A stretch of 64,000 bases of DNA, taken from assembly GCF_000420485.1 (NCBI RefSeq), contig NZ_ATVA01000003.1, positions 1-64,000 of the forward strand, given 5' to 3'. The DNA comes from Paucidesulfovibrio longus DSM 6739. GTDB lineage: Bacteria; Desulfobacterota; Desulfovibrionia; Desulfovibrionales; Desulfovibrionaceae. The position numbers were made by a program, and so were the translations under genes. The first letter of the stretch is position 1. Every line of letters begins with the position of its first letter. A model generated the notes under the pieces. It worked only from the letters and a program-made list of their open reading frames with translations, was not told where the DNA came from and did no database searches. Below, piece by piece: positions 35,562-45,347 of this stretch.

Positions 35562-36602
35562 ATGCATCCGCAATTCGCTTTCGCAACCATCGCCTTGTTT
35601 TTCCTGTTCTGTTCCACTCCGGCCTTTGCCAGCTGCGAAGCTGATTTCGCGGCCGGCGTTTTTCTCACGGACCAGGCGGAAGAAGCGGTGGAGCAGTCGG
35701 ATTGGAGCGTGGCCGCCGACTATTTTGATCGCGCTGCATCCCAATTCGACAGCGCGGCCAAATCCTGCACGGGTGAAGACGCCAGGACCAGCAGCAAAAA
35801 CGCGCAGACCGTCCGCAACAACGCCGAGGTCGCGCGAAGCAAGATGCGCTCCGGGAAGAGCATGAGCGCCAGGGACAAGGCCTATGCCGATTCCCAGCGC
35901 GCCGCCGAGCTGTTCAAGGATGGCGTTGCGTTGACGAAGCGCAACGATTTCGCCGCCGCGCTCCCGCTGTTCCGGGAGGCGGAAAAGCTCTGGCAGGGTT
36001 CCGTCGCCGGACTGGACGAGAAAGACAAGCCCAAGGCCCGCGAAAACGCGAAGACCGCCGCCAGCAATGCGGGCGTCTGCGAGCGGAAAAGTTCCGGAAA
36101 ATCCGCCGCGCAGCAGCCCGATCAGAAGGAAATGGATCAGCTCATGACCCTGGCCCTGGCCGAGCTGGCCAAGGACAAGGCCCGGGAGGCCGAAGAGGCC
36201 GGCGACCTGGAAACCGCCAAGGAAGGGTATTCCAGCGCTGCCGAGGCGTTCCGCAAGCTGCTCCCCGCCCTGCGCGACCCCGAGCTCAAGACCATGGCCA
36301 AGGATTCGCTCGCCGAGGCCGAAAGCGGCCTGCAACGGGTCACGGGCGAAGCCGCCTCTCCCGAGGACAAGCTCATGGCGGAAATGGTTCTGTATGCCAT
36401 GGCGGAAACCATCTTCGACCAGGCTCAGGAAGCCTATGACAGGCGGGATTGGGGCACGGCGCTCCAGGGCTTCAACGACTTCCGGGAAGCCTTTGCCAAG
36501 CTCCGCCCCAAGATGAGCGACCCCGACCTGCTCGAACGCGGAAACAGCTACGACGCCACGGCCAAGGACAGGATCTCGGAATGCCGCAAAAAAATGATCT
36601 AG
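35562..36602 (+). CDS. Exported helical repeat protein, paralogue 1
   Basis: 346 residues. ATG 35562 follows GAGGA and begins a signal peptide (FATIALFFLFCSTPAFA). The mature N-terminus, SCEADFAAGVFLTDQAEEAVEQ, then DWSVAADYFDRAASQF and C, is closely similar to the next gene product. The rest is TPR-like helical pairs (KDGVALTKRNDFAAALPLFREAEKLW; FDQAQEAYDRRDWGTALQGFNDFREAF). Two cysteines about 45 residues apart in the mature N-terminus could form a disulfide. I do not recognise a named family. It is probably periplasmic. Confidence 0.8.
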   Translation: MHPQFAFATIALFFLFCSTPAFASCEADFAAGVFLTDQAEEAVEQSDWSVAADYFDRAASQFDSAAKSCTGEDARTSSKNAQTVRNNAEVARSKMRSGKSMSARDKAYADSQRAAELFKDGVALTKRNDFAAALPLFREAEKLWQGSVAGLDEKDKPKARENAKTAASNAGVCERKSSGKSAAQQPDQKEMDQLMTLALAELAKDKAREAEEAGDLETAKEGYSSAAEAFRKLLPALRDPELKTMAKDSLAEAESGLQRVTGEAASPEDKLMAEMVLYAMAETIFDQAQEAYDRRDWGTALQGFNDFREAFAKLRPKMSDPDLLERGNSYDATAKDRISECRKKMI

Positions 36603-36661
36603 GCCTTCCGGCTTCGCACGTCCGTCCAGCCCCGGAAAGAGCAGCAGCACTGCCGAAGCGG

Positions 36662-37720
36662 ATGTCCCGATACGGCTTTCCGTTGCTCTTGCTGTGGCTG
36701 CTCATCGGGCTTGCCGCCCCTCCCGCGGCGGAATCCTGCCAGGAGGACTTCGAGTGGGGGGTGAACCGCATGGACAACGCCGAAGCCGCCGCAGACCGCA
36801 AGGACTGGGCGGCTGCGGAAGAATATTACAAGGAAGCCGTCTACGGTTTCGAGCGGGCCGCCCAGGTCTGCGACGCGGACAACGCGGCCCAAGCCCGCGA
36901 GAACGCCGATCTGGCGAGAAAGAACGTCAGGCTTTGCGAGGAGAACCAGGTTCTCGCCCAGGGGAATGAGCTTTCCCAGCAGGCAAGCGACGCCTTCCAT
37001 CGTGGGGTGGAACAATTCGGCAACGGGAAATACCCGGAGGCGGCGAACTCCTTTGCCGAGGCCGAACGCCTTTACCGTTCCGCCTCGACAAAGCTGAAGG
37101 ACGGCAGCTCCGCACTCAAGAACGCGGACACGGCGGCTGAAAACGCGGAAAAATCGCGCCGCAAGCAGGCGTCGCAGGAAGTAGCGGCGACAAAGGCCAC
37201 CAACGACGCCCTCGATGAAGCCATCGACGACGCGAGCAAAAAAGCGAGCAAAGAGGCGGGCGAAAAAGAGGGTGAAAAAGAGGGCGAAAAAGCCTTTGCC
37301 CGGAAAGTGCTCCGCATCAAGGCGAATACGTACTACGAACTCGGCCTGAAACTGTTCGGAGACAACCGGCTGCCCGAAAGCCAAAAGCAGTTCGAGTACG
37401 CTCTGGCAGCGTACTCCAAGCTGCTGCCCGAGCTGAAGGACAAGGAACGGGAGGAGGCCGCGGACAGGATCCAGACCTGCGAGGCGAAACTTGCCCTCAT
37501 CCGCGAACGGCTCGAAAGGAAGGCGGATGCGGCTACGGTCGGGAAGACGCCCCCTCCTGCGGACTGCATGACAGCCATGCGCAGGGGCATGGAGCTGCGG
37601 ACGCAGTGCGGCAATGCTGGAAAATGCCCCGCTGCCGCCGAGGCGTTCGAAGCTGCCGCCGCCGTCTGCACCTCGGCACGGGCCAAACTGGCCCGCGACC
37701 TTGCCGAGCAGCTGCGCTAG
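36662..37720 (+). CDS. Exported helical repeat protein, paralogue 2
   Basis: 352 residues. ATG 36662 begins a signal peptide (LLLLWLLIGLAAPPAAE). A longer start overlapping the previous gene is possible. The mature start SCQEDFEWGVNRMDNAEAA, then DWAAAEEYYKEAVYGFERAAQVC mirrors paralogue 1. It then has coiled, charged helices including a tandem KEGEKEGEKA segment (about 200-212), TPR-like pairs, and a C-terminal domain with four cysteines (ADCMTAMRRGMELRTQC, KCPAAAEAFEAAAAVC). The tandem arrangement and shared N-terminus indicate duplication. The role is unknown. Confidence 0.78.
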   Translation: MSRYGFPLLLLWLLIGLAAPPAAESCQEDFEWGVNRMDNAEAAADRKDWAAAEEYYKEAVYGFERAAQVCDADNAAQARENADLARKNVRLCEENQVLAQGNELSQQASDAFHRGVEQFGNGKYPEAANSFAEAERLYRSASTKLKDGSSALKNADTAAENAEKSRRKQASQEVAATKATNDALDEAIDDASKKASKEAGEKEGEKEGEKAFARKVLRIKANTYYELGLKLFGDNRLPESQKQFEYALAAYSKLLPELKDKEREEAADRIQTCEAKLALIRERLERKADAATVGKTPPPADCMTAMRRGMELRTQCGNAGKCPAAAEAFEAAAAVCTSARAKLARDLAEQLR

Positions 37721-37748
37721 GCGAGACGATCGCGAAGTCCCCGACATG

Positions 37749-37780
37749 AAAAAGGCGGTCCTTTCGGGCCGCCTTTTCGT
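37749..37780. terminator. Bidirectional terminator
   Basis: Stem AAAAGGCGGTCC / GGGCCGCCTTTT with a TTTC loop, between convergent genes ending at 37720 and 37809. Confidence 0.75.
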
Positions 37781-37808
37781 TGTGTCGGGGTTGGATCGCG
37801 CCGAAGGC

Positions 37809-39644
37809 CTAGATGCCCTTTTTGCGCTTCTCGGCCAGCCGCCTGTCGTGCGGGTTGAGCGCCTGCTTGCGCAGCCGGATGGACTGGGGAGTGACCTCCA
37901 CCAGCTCGTCCTCGCTGATGAAGTGGATGGCCCGCTCCAGGCTCATGGGCCGCACCGGGGTCAGGGTCAGGGCTTCGTCCTTGCCGGAGGCGCGCATGTT
38001 CGTGAGCTTCTTTTCCTTGCAGGGGTTGACTTCGATGTCGCCCGCCTTGTTGCGCTCGCCCACGATCATGCCGTCGTAGATGGGGTCGCCGGGAACCACG
38101 AAAAGCTCGCCGCGCGGCTCCAGGTGGAAGAGGCCGTAGGCGACGGCGCTGCCCGCGCGGTCCGCCACGATGGAGCCGGTGCGCCGGGTCGGAAACTCGC
38201 CCCGATGCTCGCCGTAGCCCTCCAGGTAGGAGTTCAGCAGGCCCGTGCCCTTGGTATCCGTGAGGAATTCGTCGCGGTAGCCGATCAGGGAGCGGGACGG
38301 CACGGAAAACTCCATGCGCACCCGGCCCGAACCGTTGTTGGTCATGTTGACCATGCGGCCTTTGCGGGCGGAAATCTTTTCCGTGACCACGCCGGTGAAT
38401 TCGTCGCCGCAGTCCACGAAAAGACGCTCGATGGGTTCAAGCACCTTGTCGTCCACCTTCTTGAGGATGACCTCGGGCCGCCCCACGGTGAGCTCGAAGC
38501 CCTCGCGGCGCATGGTTTCCACGAGAATGGCCATCTGGAACTCGCCGCGTCCCTTGACGATGAAGCTGTCGCGCTCCGCGCCGTCCTCGACGCGGATGGC
38601 CACGTTCATCAGGGCTTCCTTTTCCAGGCGCTCGCGGATCTTGTTGGCCTGGACCAGCTTGCCCTCGCGCCCCGCCAGCGGCGAGGTGTTGATGGCGAAG
38701 CGCATGGACACCGTGGGCTCGTCCACGCTGATGCGCGGCAGGGCCTTGGGCTGCTCCTTGGTGCAGATGGTGTCGCCGATCTTCACGGCCTCGATGCCGG
38801 AGAGCACGACGATGTCGCCGGGCTCGACGCTTTCCACGGGCACGACGCGCGGCCCCTGGTAGGTCTGAAGACGCGTCACGCGCAGGGGCGCGGCATCGCC
38901 TCCGGCCTTGATGCAGACCAGGGCGTCGTTGGCGTGGACGTGTCCGTTGAAGACCTTGCCGATGGCCAGGCGGCCCAGATAGTCCGAATAACCCAGGTCC
39001 GAGACGAGCATCTGGAACGGGGCCTCGGTGTCGAAGCCGGGACCGGGAATTTCTTTCAGGATGAGTTCGAAGAGCGGGGTCAGGTCCGTGCCCTTGGTCT
39101 CCGGGTTCGTCATGGCCACGCCCTCGCGGCCGATGGCGTAGAGCAGCGGGAATTCCAGCTGCTCCTCGTTGGCGTCCAGGTCGATGAAGAGGTCGTAGAT
39201 TTCGTCCAGAACCTCGGCCACGCGGGCGTCCGGACGGTCGACCTTGTTGACCACCACGATGATGGGCAGGCCGCGTCCCAGCGCCTTCTGGAGCACGAAG
39301 CGCGTCTGGGGCAGCGGCCCCTCGGACGCATCCACAAGCAGCACGGCGCCGTCGGCCATGGACAACGACCGCTCCACCTCGCCGCCGAAGTCGGCGTGGC
39401 CGGGCGTGTCGATGATGTTGATCTTGATGCCCTTCCACTGCACGGAGCAGTTCTTGGCGGCGATGGTGATGCCCCGTTCCCGCTCCAGGTCCATGCTGTC
39501 CATGAGCCGATCCTGGACTTCCTGGTTCTCCCGGAACAGGCCGGACTGCCGAAACATGGCGTCCACGAGGGTGGTCTTGCCATGGTCGACGTGCGCAATG
39601 ATTGCGATATTGCGCAGATTCTCGTTTCTCGAGCTGATATTCAT
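37809..39644 (-). CDS. typA: Ribosome-associated translational GTPase TypA/BipA
   Basis: 611 residues, the normal length. GTPase motifs are G1 AHVDHGKTTL, switch II DTPGHADFGGEV and G4 NKVDRPDA. EF-G-like domains follow, and the C-terminus carries the TypA-specific NNGSGRVRMEFSVPSRSLIGYRDEF region. TypA helps ribosome assembly and stress responses. Confidence 0.96.
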   Translation of the reverse strand: MNISSRNENLRNIAIIAHVDHGKTTLVDAMFRQSGLFRENQEVQDRLMDSMDLERERGITIAAKNCSVQWKGIKINIIDTPGHADFGGEVERSLSMADGAVLLVDASEGPLPQTRFVLQKALGRGLPIIVVVNKVDRPDARVAEVLDEIYDLFIDLDANEEQLEFPLLYAIGREGVAMTNPETKGTDLTPLFELILKEIPGPGFDTEAPFQMLVSDLGYSDYLGRLAIGKVFNGHVHANDALVCIKAGGDAAPLRVTRLQTYQGPRVVPVESVEPGDIVVLSGIEAVKIGDTICTKEQPKALPRISVDEPTVSMRFAINTSPLAGREGKLVQANKIRERLEKEALMNVAIRVEDGAERDSFIVKGRGEFQMAILVETMRREGFELTVGRPEVILKKVDDKVLEPIERLFVDCGDEFTGVVTEKISARKGRMVNMTNNGSGRVRMEFSVPSRSLIGYRDEFLTDTKGTGLLNSYLEGYGEHRGEFPTRRTGSIVADRAGSAVAYGLFHLEPRGELFVVPGDPIYDGMIVGERNKAGDIEVNPCKEKKLTNMRASGKDEALTLTPVRPMSLERAIHFISEDELVEVTPQSIRLRKQALNPHDRRLAEKRKKGI

Positions 39645-39814
39645 ATTGGTTTCCTCCCGCCGGGGGCGCCCCGGCCATGCGGGCTATACGCCAACGGGAC
39701 ACGGGCCGCAAGTGTCCGGGCACGGGCGTTGCAAATTGGTAACCGAGGCGGAACTTCTTTCCGCATGCACCGCCGGGGAGGGACCCGGCAGGGAAATCGA
39801 TTCCGGAGGATTCC

Positions 39815-40651
39815 ATGTACCGAACCACTGTCCTGACCGTCCTCACCGCCGCGCTGCTGCTTTCCGGCTGCGCGTCCATGGACGGGATCTTCGGCAGGCC
39901 CGCTCCCTCGCGCCCGAACTACGGAGGCTACTCGGCCCCCGGTTCGAGCGTCGCACCAGGCCGCCAGTACGACCCCAAGACCCAGCCGTACACCGTCATG
40001 GGCAAGCGCTACTATCCGATGCAAAGCGCCGCCGGATACGACGAAGTCGGCACCGCCTCCTGGTACGGCGCGGACTTTGACGGCAAGCCCACGGCCAGCG
40101 GCGACATTTATAACATGAACGCCATGACCGCCGCGCACAAGACCCTGCCCCTGGGCACCATCGTCCAGGTCACGAACCTGGACAATGGACGCCGGGTCGA
40201 TCTCCTGGTCAACGACCGGGGGCCGTTCGTGGGCACGCGGGTCATCGACCTCTCCTACGCCGCGGCCCGCGCCCTGGGCAGCGCCCAGGCGGGACTGGCG
40301 CGCGTGCGCATCCAGGCCGTGGGCACGGCCACGGCACGCGGCGCAGTGCCGATCCGGCAAGCGGCGAACGAGACTCCGCGCCCGGCTCCGCGCCGCAGCG
40401 CTCCCGAACGAGTCGCTTCGGCTGCTTCGGGCTGTGACGTGCAGGTGGGCGCCTTCCGCGATCCGGCCAACGCGGAGAAGGTCGTGCAACACCTGCGCAG
40501 CAAGGGTTTCGACAGCGCCCACATCGCCCGCGTGAACTCCGGCGGCGGCACGCTCAACCTCGTCCGGGTGCGCATGCCGGACAAGAGCCGCGCGCAGCAG
40601 GCCCTGCAACAGGTCCGGCTCTACTACCCGTCGAGCTTCATCTCGTCCTGA
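39815..40651 (+). CDS. rlpA: RlpA-like septal lipoprotein with SPOR domain
   Basis: 278 residues. Lipoprotein signal with lipobox LLSGC (Cys 19). Residues about 80-170 form a double-psi beta-barrel (GTASWYGADFDGKPTASGD, MTAAHKTLPLGT, VNDRGPFVG, IDLSYAAARALG), the RlpA lytic transglycosylase fold. The C-terminal SPOR domain (about 205-278; VQVGAFRDPANAEKVVQHL) binds denuded septal peptidoglycan. The GGAGG before ATG and a strong terminator after the gene make it a single unit. Confidence 0.92.
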   Translation: MYRTTVLTVLTAALLLSGCASMDGIFGRPAPSRPNYGGYSAPGSSVAPGRQYDPKTQPYTVMGKRYYPMQSAAGYDEVGTASWYGADFDGKPTASGDIYNMNAMTAAHKTLPLGTIVQVTNLDNGRRVDLLVNDRGPFVGTRVIDLSYAAARALGSAQAGLARVRIQAVGTATARGAVPIRQAANETPRPAPRRSAPERVASAASGCDVQVGAFRDPANAEKVVQHLRSKGFDSAHIARVNSGGGTLNLVRVRMPDKSRAQQALQQVRLYYPSSFISS

Positions 40652-40656
40652 TGAGA

Positions 40657-40684
40657 AAAGGCCCCCGCATCGGGGGCCTTTCTT
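40657..40684 (+). terminator. Terminator after rlpA-like gene
   Basis: Stem AAAGGCCCCCG / CGGGGGCCTTT with a CAT loop, then TCTT. Confidence 0.8.
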
Positions 40685-40726
40685 CGCATGCTGGCAGGCA
40701 GGGCAACGGTCCCGGTGCGGTTCGGA

Positions 40727-41680
40727 CTAGGCCGGCAGCAGCCCGGCCAGAGCCTCCGGCAAATCCTGCATGTCCGCCTTGGAAATCTGGGCGTCCGCGC
40801 CCACGGATTCGCCCTTGTGCGCGAGCGTGCTCGAAACGATGGACGAGCAGAGCACCACGGGCAGACCGCGCAGCACCGCGTCCTCCTTGATCCGCAAGGT
40901 CAGGCTGTGGCCGTCCATGACCGGCATTTCCACGTCCGAGACCACCGCGTTCACGAAGTCCGTTATGGGCCGTCCCGACTCCACGGCCTCGCGTTTCCAG
41001 CCCTGAAGCGTCTCCAGCGCCTCCCGGCCGTTGGTGGCCAGGGTCACGCGCGCGCCCACGTCCACCAGCAGGTCGCGGACAACGTTGCGGGCCAGGGCGG
41101 AATCGTCCACCACGAGGAGCTTCGGCCGCTTGCTCAGCAGCCGCGCGCGCAGCTCCTCGTCGGCGAACGAGGAGGAAAGATGCTGCGGGCTCAGCTCGGC
41201 CACGATCTTTTCCATGTCCAGGATGTAGATGATCCGGTCCTCGATCTTGACCACCCCGGTGATGGAATTGGCGGCAAGGCTGGAAACGTAGAAATTCGGC
41301 GATTCCACGTTGCCCCAGCTGACGCGGTGGATGCGGGTCACGCCGGAAACCCGGAAGGCGGTGGTGACCTTGTTGAACTCGGTGACGATGATCTTGGGCG
41401 CCTCGGCCTCGACGATTTTCTTGCGCAGCCAGACACCGAGATCCACGAGGGGAATGATCCGGTTGCGCAGGTTGAACGCGCCGAGAACGGCCGGGTGGGA
41501 AATTTCCGGAAGCTCCGTCAGATCGGGCATGCGAAGGATTTCGAGCACCTTGGCCACGTTGATGCCGTAATAGCTGCGCTCGAAGCCTTCTCCGCCCTTG
41601 CGGGGAGCCTCGTTCATGTAGAACTCGACGATTTCGAGCTCGTTGGTTCCGGATTCGAGAAGAATATTGTTATGCGGCAT
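40727..41680 (-). CDS. cheV: Chemotaxis coupling protein CheV
   Basis: 317 residues. ATG 41680 follows GGAG. The N-terminal CheW domain (about 10-165) has GINVAKVLEILRMP and GAFNLRNRIIPLVDLGVWL. The C-terminal receiver (about 185-315) has LLVVDDSALARN, phospho-acceptor VVSDVEMPVMDG and LCSSIVSS. CheV couples chemoreceptors to CheA, and receiver phosphorylation adjusts sensitivity. The large kinase next to it is read in the same direction. Confidence 0.93.
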   Translation of the reverse strand: MPHNNILLESGTNELEIVEFYMNEAPRKGGEGFERSYYGINVAKVLEILRMPDLTELPEISHPAVLGAFNLRNRIIPLVDLGVWLRKKIVEAEAPKIIVTEFNKVTTAFRVSGVTRIHRVSWGNVESPNFYVSSLAANSITGVVKIEDRIIYILDMEKIVAELSPQHLSSSFADEELRARLLSKRPKLLVVDDSALARNVVRDLLVDVGARVTLATNGREALETLQGWKREAVESGRPITDFVNAVVSDVEMPVMDGHSLTLRIKEDAVLRGLPVVLCSSIVSSTLAHKGESVGADAQISKADMQDLPEALAGLLPA

Positions 41681-41767
41681 GCGGCTCTCCAGCGGGTCTT
41701 GGGCCGAGGCCCGTTGCCAACCATTCGCCGCCGGGGGGCGGTTTGTCAAGAATATCCGGCGGAAATC

Positions 41768-44620
41768 CTATTTGCCGAGCAAGCGTCGCATGAGCTGCAC
41801 CAGCGCGTCCAGGTCCACGGGCTTGGACAGGTAATCGTCCATGCCCGCTTCCAGGAAACGGTCCCTGTCCCCGGCCATGGCGTGGGCCGTGAGCGCGGCG
41901 ATGGGCACGTCCCGGTTCCGCGCGCCCGCCTCCCCGGCCCGGATGCGGCGGGTGGCCTCGATGCCGTCCATGACCGGCATCTGCACATCCATGAGCACCA
42001 TGTCGAAACGCCCGTCTACAAGGGCGTCCAGCGCGCTGCGACCGTTTTCCGCGGCCACGGCCTCGGCCCCCAGCTTCTGCAGGAACCGCTGGAGCATGAT
42101 CCGGTTGACCCGGTTGTCCTCGACCACGAGCACGCGCGCTTCCGAGGTCGGCAGCTGAATGCCGTTTTTTTGGATATGGGCTCTGGAACGCCGCAGGTCC
42201 AGCGGCACGCAGATGTATATTGTGGTTCCCTGGCCGCGTCTGCTGGCAACGGCGACCTCGCCGCCCATGATCTGCAGGAGGCGGCGCACGATGGCCAGCC
42301 CCAGGCCTGTGCCCTGGTAGTCCCGCGTGTAGGATCCGTCCGCCTGGGTGAAGGTCTCGAAAATCTGCTCCAGCTTTTCCTCGGGGATGCCGATGCCCGT
42401 GTCGGACACGGCGATCAGCAGCCGGGCGCGGCGGGAATCGCCCGGCGATTCCGCCGGGTAGATCTCCAAACGCACCTCGCCCTCGTGGGTGAACTTGACC
42501 GCATTGCCGAGCACATTGAACAGCACCTGCCGCAGCCTGCCCGGATCGCCGGAAAGTCCCTCCGGCACGTCCTCATGGATGTCCACCTGGAAATCGATGC
42601 CGCGCGCCCGGGCCTGTTCCCGGAACATGATCACCACGGGCTGGATGTATTCGCGCAGACGGAAGGGCTCGCGCCGCAGCACCAGCTTACCGGATTCGAT
42701 CAACGAGAAATCGAGAATGTCGTTGAGCACGCTCATCAGCCCGCGGCTCGACTCCAGGGCCGTGCTCACGTACTCGCTCTGCTCCGGCTCCAGACTCGTG
42801 ATGCCGAGCAATTGCAGCATGCCCATGATTCCGTTCAGCGGAGTGCGGATCTCGTGGCTCATGTTGGCCACGAATTCGCCCTTGGCCCGGCTGGCGACCT
42901 CGGCGGCGTCCCTGGCGCGTTCCAGCTCCCGCACGAAGCGGTTGCGCTCGGTGATGTCCAGGGCCGAAAAAATCAGCCCCGCGTCGAAATCGCCCTGGGA
43001 CATGAAGGAAGAACTGAGCAGGATGTCGATTTCGTAGCCGTCCCGATGCACGAACCGGGTTTCCACGGAGCCCATGCCATCTTCCCGAACCTGCCTGTAC
43101 AGCCGCGTGCCTATCCGCTCGAACTCCTCGGCGGCGGCATAGAGCCGCCTTGCAGGCAGGCCGTTGAGTTCCTCGCGGGTATAGCCGAGCATGCGCGCGA
43201 GGTGCTCGTTGGTCCAGCCCACGACCCTGTCGCGGACCATGCCGATGCCGATGGGCGCGGCCCGCAGGATGCCCCGGACCAGCGCCTCGCGTTCGCGCAA
43301 TTCCTGCTCGATGAGCTTGCGTCGCTCTATCTCGTTCTGCAGGTCGCGGTTGGAGGCCAGGAGCTGCTCGTTCATGGCCGCCATCTGCTGGTTGGCAGCG
43401 TCCACTTCGCGCTCGGCCATCTTGCGGTCGGAAATGTCCGTGGAAATGCCGCAAACACCGAGAATGCGCCCCCGCTCGTCGCGCAGCGGGAACTTGGTCA
43501 CCAGCCAGTGGTACTCCCGCTCCCGGTGGTTGACGCAGACCTCGTGGTTCGAGGCTTGCCCGCTTTCGAGCACCTTCAGATCCCACTTGCGGTGTTCGCG
43601 CGCCCGCTCCCGCGAAAAAAGCTGGGCGTCGGTCTTTCCCAGAATCTCTTCCGGGGCCAGGCCGAGATATTCGCAAAGGCGCACGTTGCAATACAGGTAT
43701 TTGCCGCCCCGGTCCTTGGCGTAGATCATGGGCGCGGAATTCGCCATGATCCCGGCGAGCAGGGCCGTGTATTCCCGCAGGCGGCGCTCGGCCACGCGCT
43801 CTTCCGAGGCGTCGCGCACCACGGAGCAAACGTACTTGCGCCCCTGGATCTCAAGAGGCCCGCTGAAGACGTTCACATCCCTGCGTTCGCCGCTCTTGAG
43901 CTTGTGGCGGAAGCGGAAATGGGAACGGCTCCCCTCGCTGGCCCGGCTCACGGCCCGATACAGCCCCTTTTTGGCGATGGGGTTGATGCGTTGCAGGGGC
44001 AGCCCGCAGAACTCCTCCCTGGAATACCCGTAAAACTCGCAGGCGGCGTTGTTGGCGTCCACGACGACCATCGCCTCCGGGTCGAGAAGCAGCCGGATGG
44101 CGGGATCATTGATGAACAGCGAGCGGAAATGCGAAGCTTCCTGAAGAACATGCAGGGATTCCGAATCGCCCTGCGCAGGCCGGAGCAGACAGGTGTACGT
44201 CGTTTTCCGCCCGTACCGGACATGCACTGCGTCCACAAGCAGGCGCAGCGGCTCGCCTCCGGGAGCCTGGAGCAGCCAGTCCCCGCCCTGCATCCTGCCG
44301 TTGACGGCCACTCTTTTCAGAATGGCCCGCAGCGCCTTCAGAGAAACGTTCGTGAGGCAGGAATCCACGAGCTTTCCGACGAGCGCTTCCGGCGTGGTGC
44401 CCAGAGCGCCGGCAAAAGAACCGTTGCACCGTTCCACGCGCAGCTCGGAATCGAACTCGACGCACCCCAACGGGGAGAGCGTGCAAAGCCGATACAGCCC
44501 TTCCAGGCGCTTCTCGGTTTCCCGCAGACGCCCGTGCAACTCTTCATACGCGTTGCGCAGAGCCGCCTCATCCATGCCGGACGTTCTGCCGTCGGTGTTT
44601 CGCCGTTCCGAATCAGACAC
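41768..44620 (-). CDS. Cytoplasmic four-PAS hybrid sensor histidine kinase
   Basis: 950 residues from GTG 44620 with GAGGTGA upstream. No membrane helix. Four PAS domains lie at about 40-160, 165-285, 300-415 and 455-575; then HisKA with [12 protein letters not shown] (His about 590), the HATPase domain with N-box LFNVLGNAVKF, DTGIGIP and GTGLGLAIV, and a receiver at about 825-945 with VVEDNRVNR and phospho-acceptor LMDVQMPVMDG. Such kinases sense internal redox or energy signals. No phosphotransfer (Hpt) domain is fused, so a separate partner is needed. Confidence 0.93.
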   Translation of the reverse strand: MSDSERRNTDGRTSGMDEAALRNAYEELHGRLRETEKRLEGLYRLCTLSPLGCVEFDSELRVERCNGSFAGALGTTPEALVGKLVDSCLTNVSLKALRAILKRVAVNGRMQGGDWLLQAPGGEPLRLLVDAVHVRYGRKTTYTCLLRPAQGDSESLHVLQEASHFRSLFINDPAIRLLLDPEAMVVVDANNAACEFYGYSREEFCGLPLQRINPIAKKGLYRAVSRASEGSRSHFRFRHKLKSGERRDVNVFSGPLEIQGRKYVCSVVRDASEERVAERRLREYTALLAGIMANSAPMIYAKDRGGKYLYCNVRLCEYLGLAPEEILGKTDAQLFSRERAREHRKWDLKVLESGQASNHEVCVNHREREYHWLVTKFPLRDERGRILGVCGISTDISDRKMAEREVDAANQQMAAMNEQLLASNRDLQNEIERRKLIEQELREREALVRGILRAAPIGIGMVRDRVVGWTNEHLARMLGYTREELNGLPARRLYAAAEEFERIGTRLYRQVREDGMGSVETRFVHRDGYEIDILLSSSFMSQGDFDAGLIFSALDITERNRFVRELERARDAAEVASRAKGEFVANMSHEIRTPLNGIMGMLQLLGITSLEPEQSEYVSTALESSRGLMSVLNDILDFSLIESGKLVLRREPFRLREYIQPVVIMFREQARARGIDFQVDIHEDVPEGLSGDPGRLRQVLFNVLGNAVKFTHEGEVRLEIYPAESPGDSRRARLLIAVSDTGIGIPEEKLEQIFETFTQADGSYTRDYQGTGLGLAIVRRLLQIMGGEVAVASRRGQGTTIYICVPLDLRRSRAHIQKNGIQLPTSEARVLVVEDNRVNRIMLQRFLQKLGAEAVAAENGRSALDALVDGRFDMVLMDVQMPVMDGIEATRRIRAGEAGARNRDVPIAALTAHAMAGDRDRFLEAGMDDYLSKPVDLDALVQLMRRLLGK

Positions 44621-44834
44621 TCTGGTTCACCTCGGTGCAGATTGATGCGAATGTGGTCTCATCCAGGGCCGGGAATCCGTTTTCAGCCGGGCCGCATGCG
44701 AAGGCCGTTCACGGGCGGGGCCGACGGAACCATGCATATTCTCTTTCCGTTTAGAAAGGCGCAAGGTCAAGCAGTGCGACAGGCCCGGATCGATCCGTCT
44801 TTCCCCGGTCTTGTTGCGGCCAGGAGGAACTGCT

Positions 44835-45347
44835 ATGAAAAACGGCAAACAGAAGGAGTCCGCCATGCGCTTTTCCGGCCTCATCGGCACCTGCCTCGCG
44901 CTCATCGCCATCCTGGGAAACCTCTTGCTCTACGATCAGTTGGCGGCCTTCATATATATACCCGCCCTGACCTTCTGCGTCTTCCTCTGCCTGGGGCTGA
45001 GCTATCTTTCCTACGGAGCGCTGGATTCGTTGCGCGCCCTGAGCGCCCTGCGCCTGCTGCTGCTCCGCTCGAGCGGCCTGGACGCCCCTGCCCGACGGGC
45101 CGAAGTCCTGGCCGGAAACATCGCGCACATGTATGCGGCCGGAGCGGCCGGGACGCTCATCGGCCTGCTCAAGATGCTCCACCACGCCTCCCAGACCACG
45201 CCCCCGGAATGGAGCCTCGCGTCCACCCTGGTCGTCCTTCTGCCTTTGTTCTACGCGCTCTGCCTGGCCGAGCTGCTCCTGCGGCCCGGCGCGCGCAGGC
45301 TGGCCGCGCTGGCGAGCATTCCGCGCGGAGAACCCGAAGACTTCTAG
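44835..45347 (+). CDS. Small MotA/TolQ-like four-helix membrane protein
   Basis: 170 residues from ATG 44835, AGGAGG seven bases upstream. Four hydrophobic helices. The third and fourth (MYAAGAAGTLIGLLKMLHH and TLVVLLPLFYALCLAELLLRP) resemble the last two helices of MotA-type proton-channel proteins (G-x-x-GTLIGL...TTFYG...ANL). The large cytoplasmic domain of MotA is missing. The assignment is an inference from helix motifs. It is divergent from the hybrid kinase and overlaps the converging DJ-1 gene by four bases. Confidence 0.55.
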   Translation: MKNGKQKESAMRFSGLIGTCLALIAILGNLLLYDQLAAFIYIPALTFCVFLCLGLSYLSYGALDSLRALSALRLLLLRSSGLDAPARRAEVLAGNIAHMYAAGAAGTLIGLLKMLHHASQTTPPEWSLASTLVVLLPLFYALCLAELLLRPGARRLAALASIPRGEPEDF

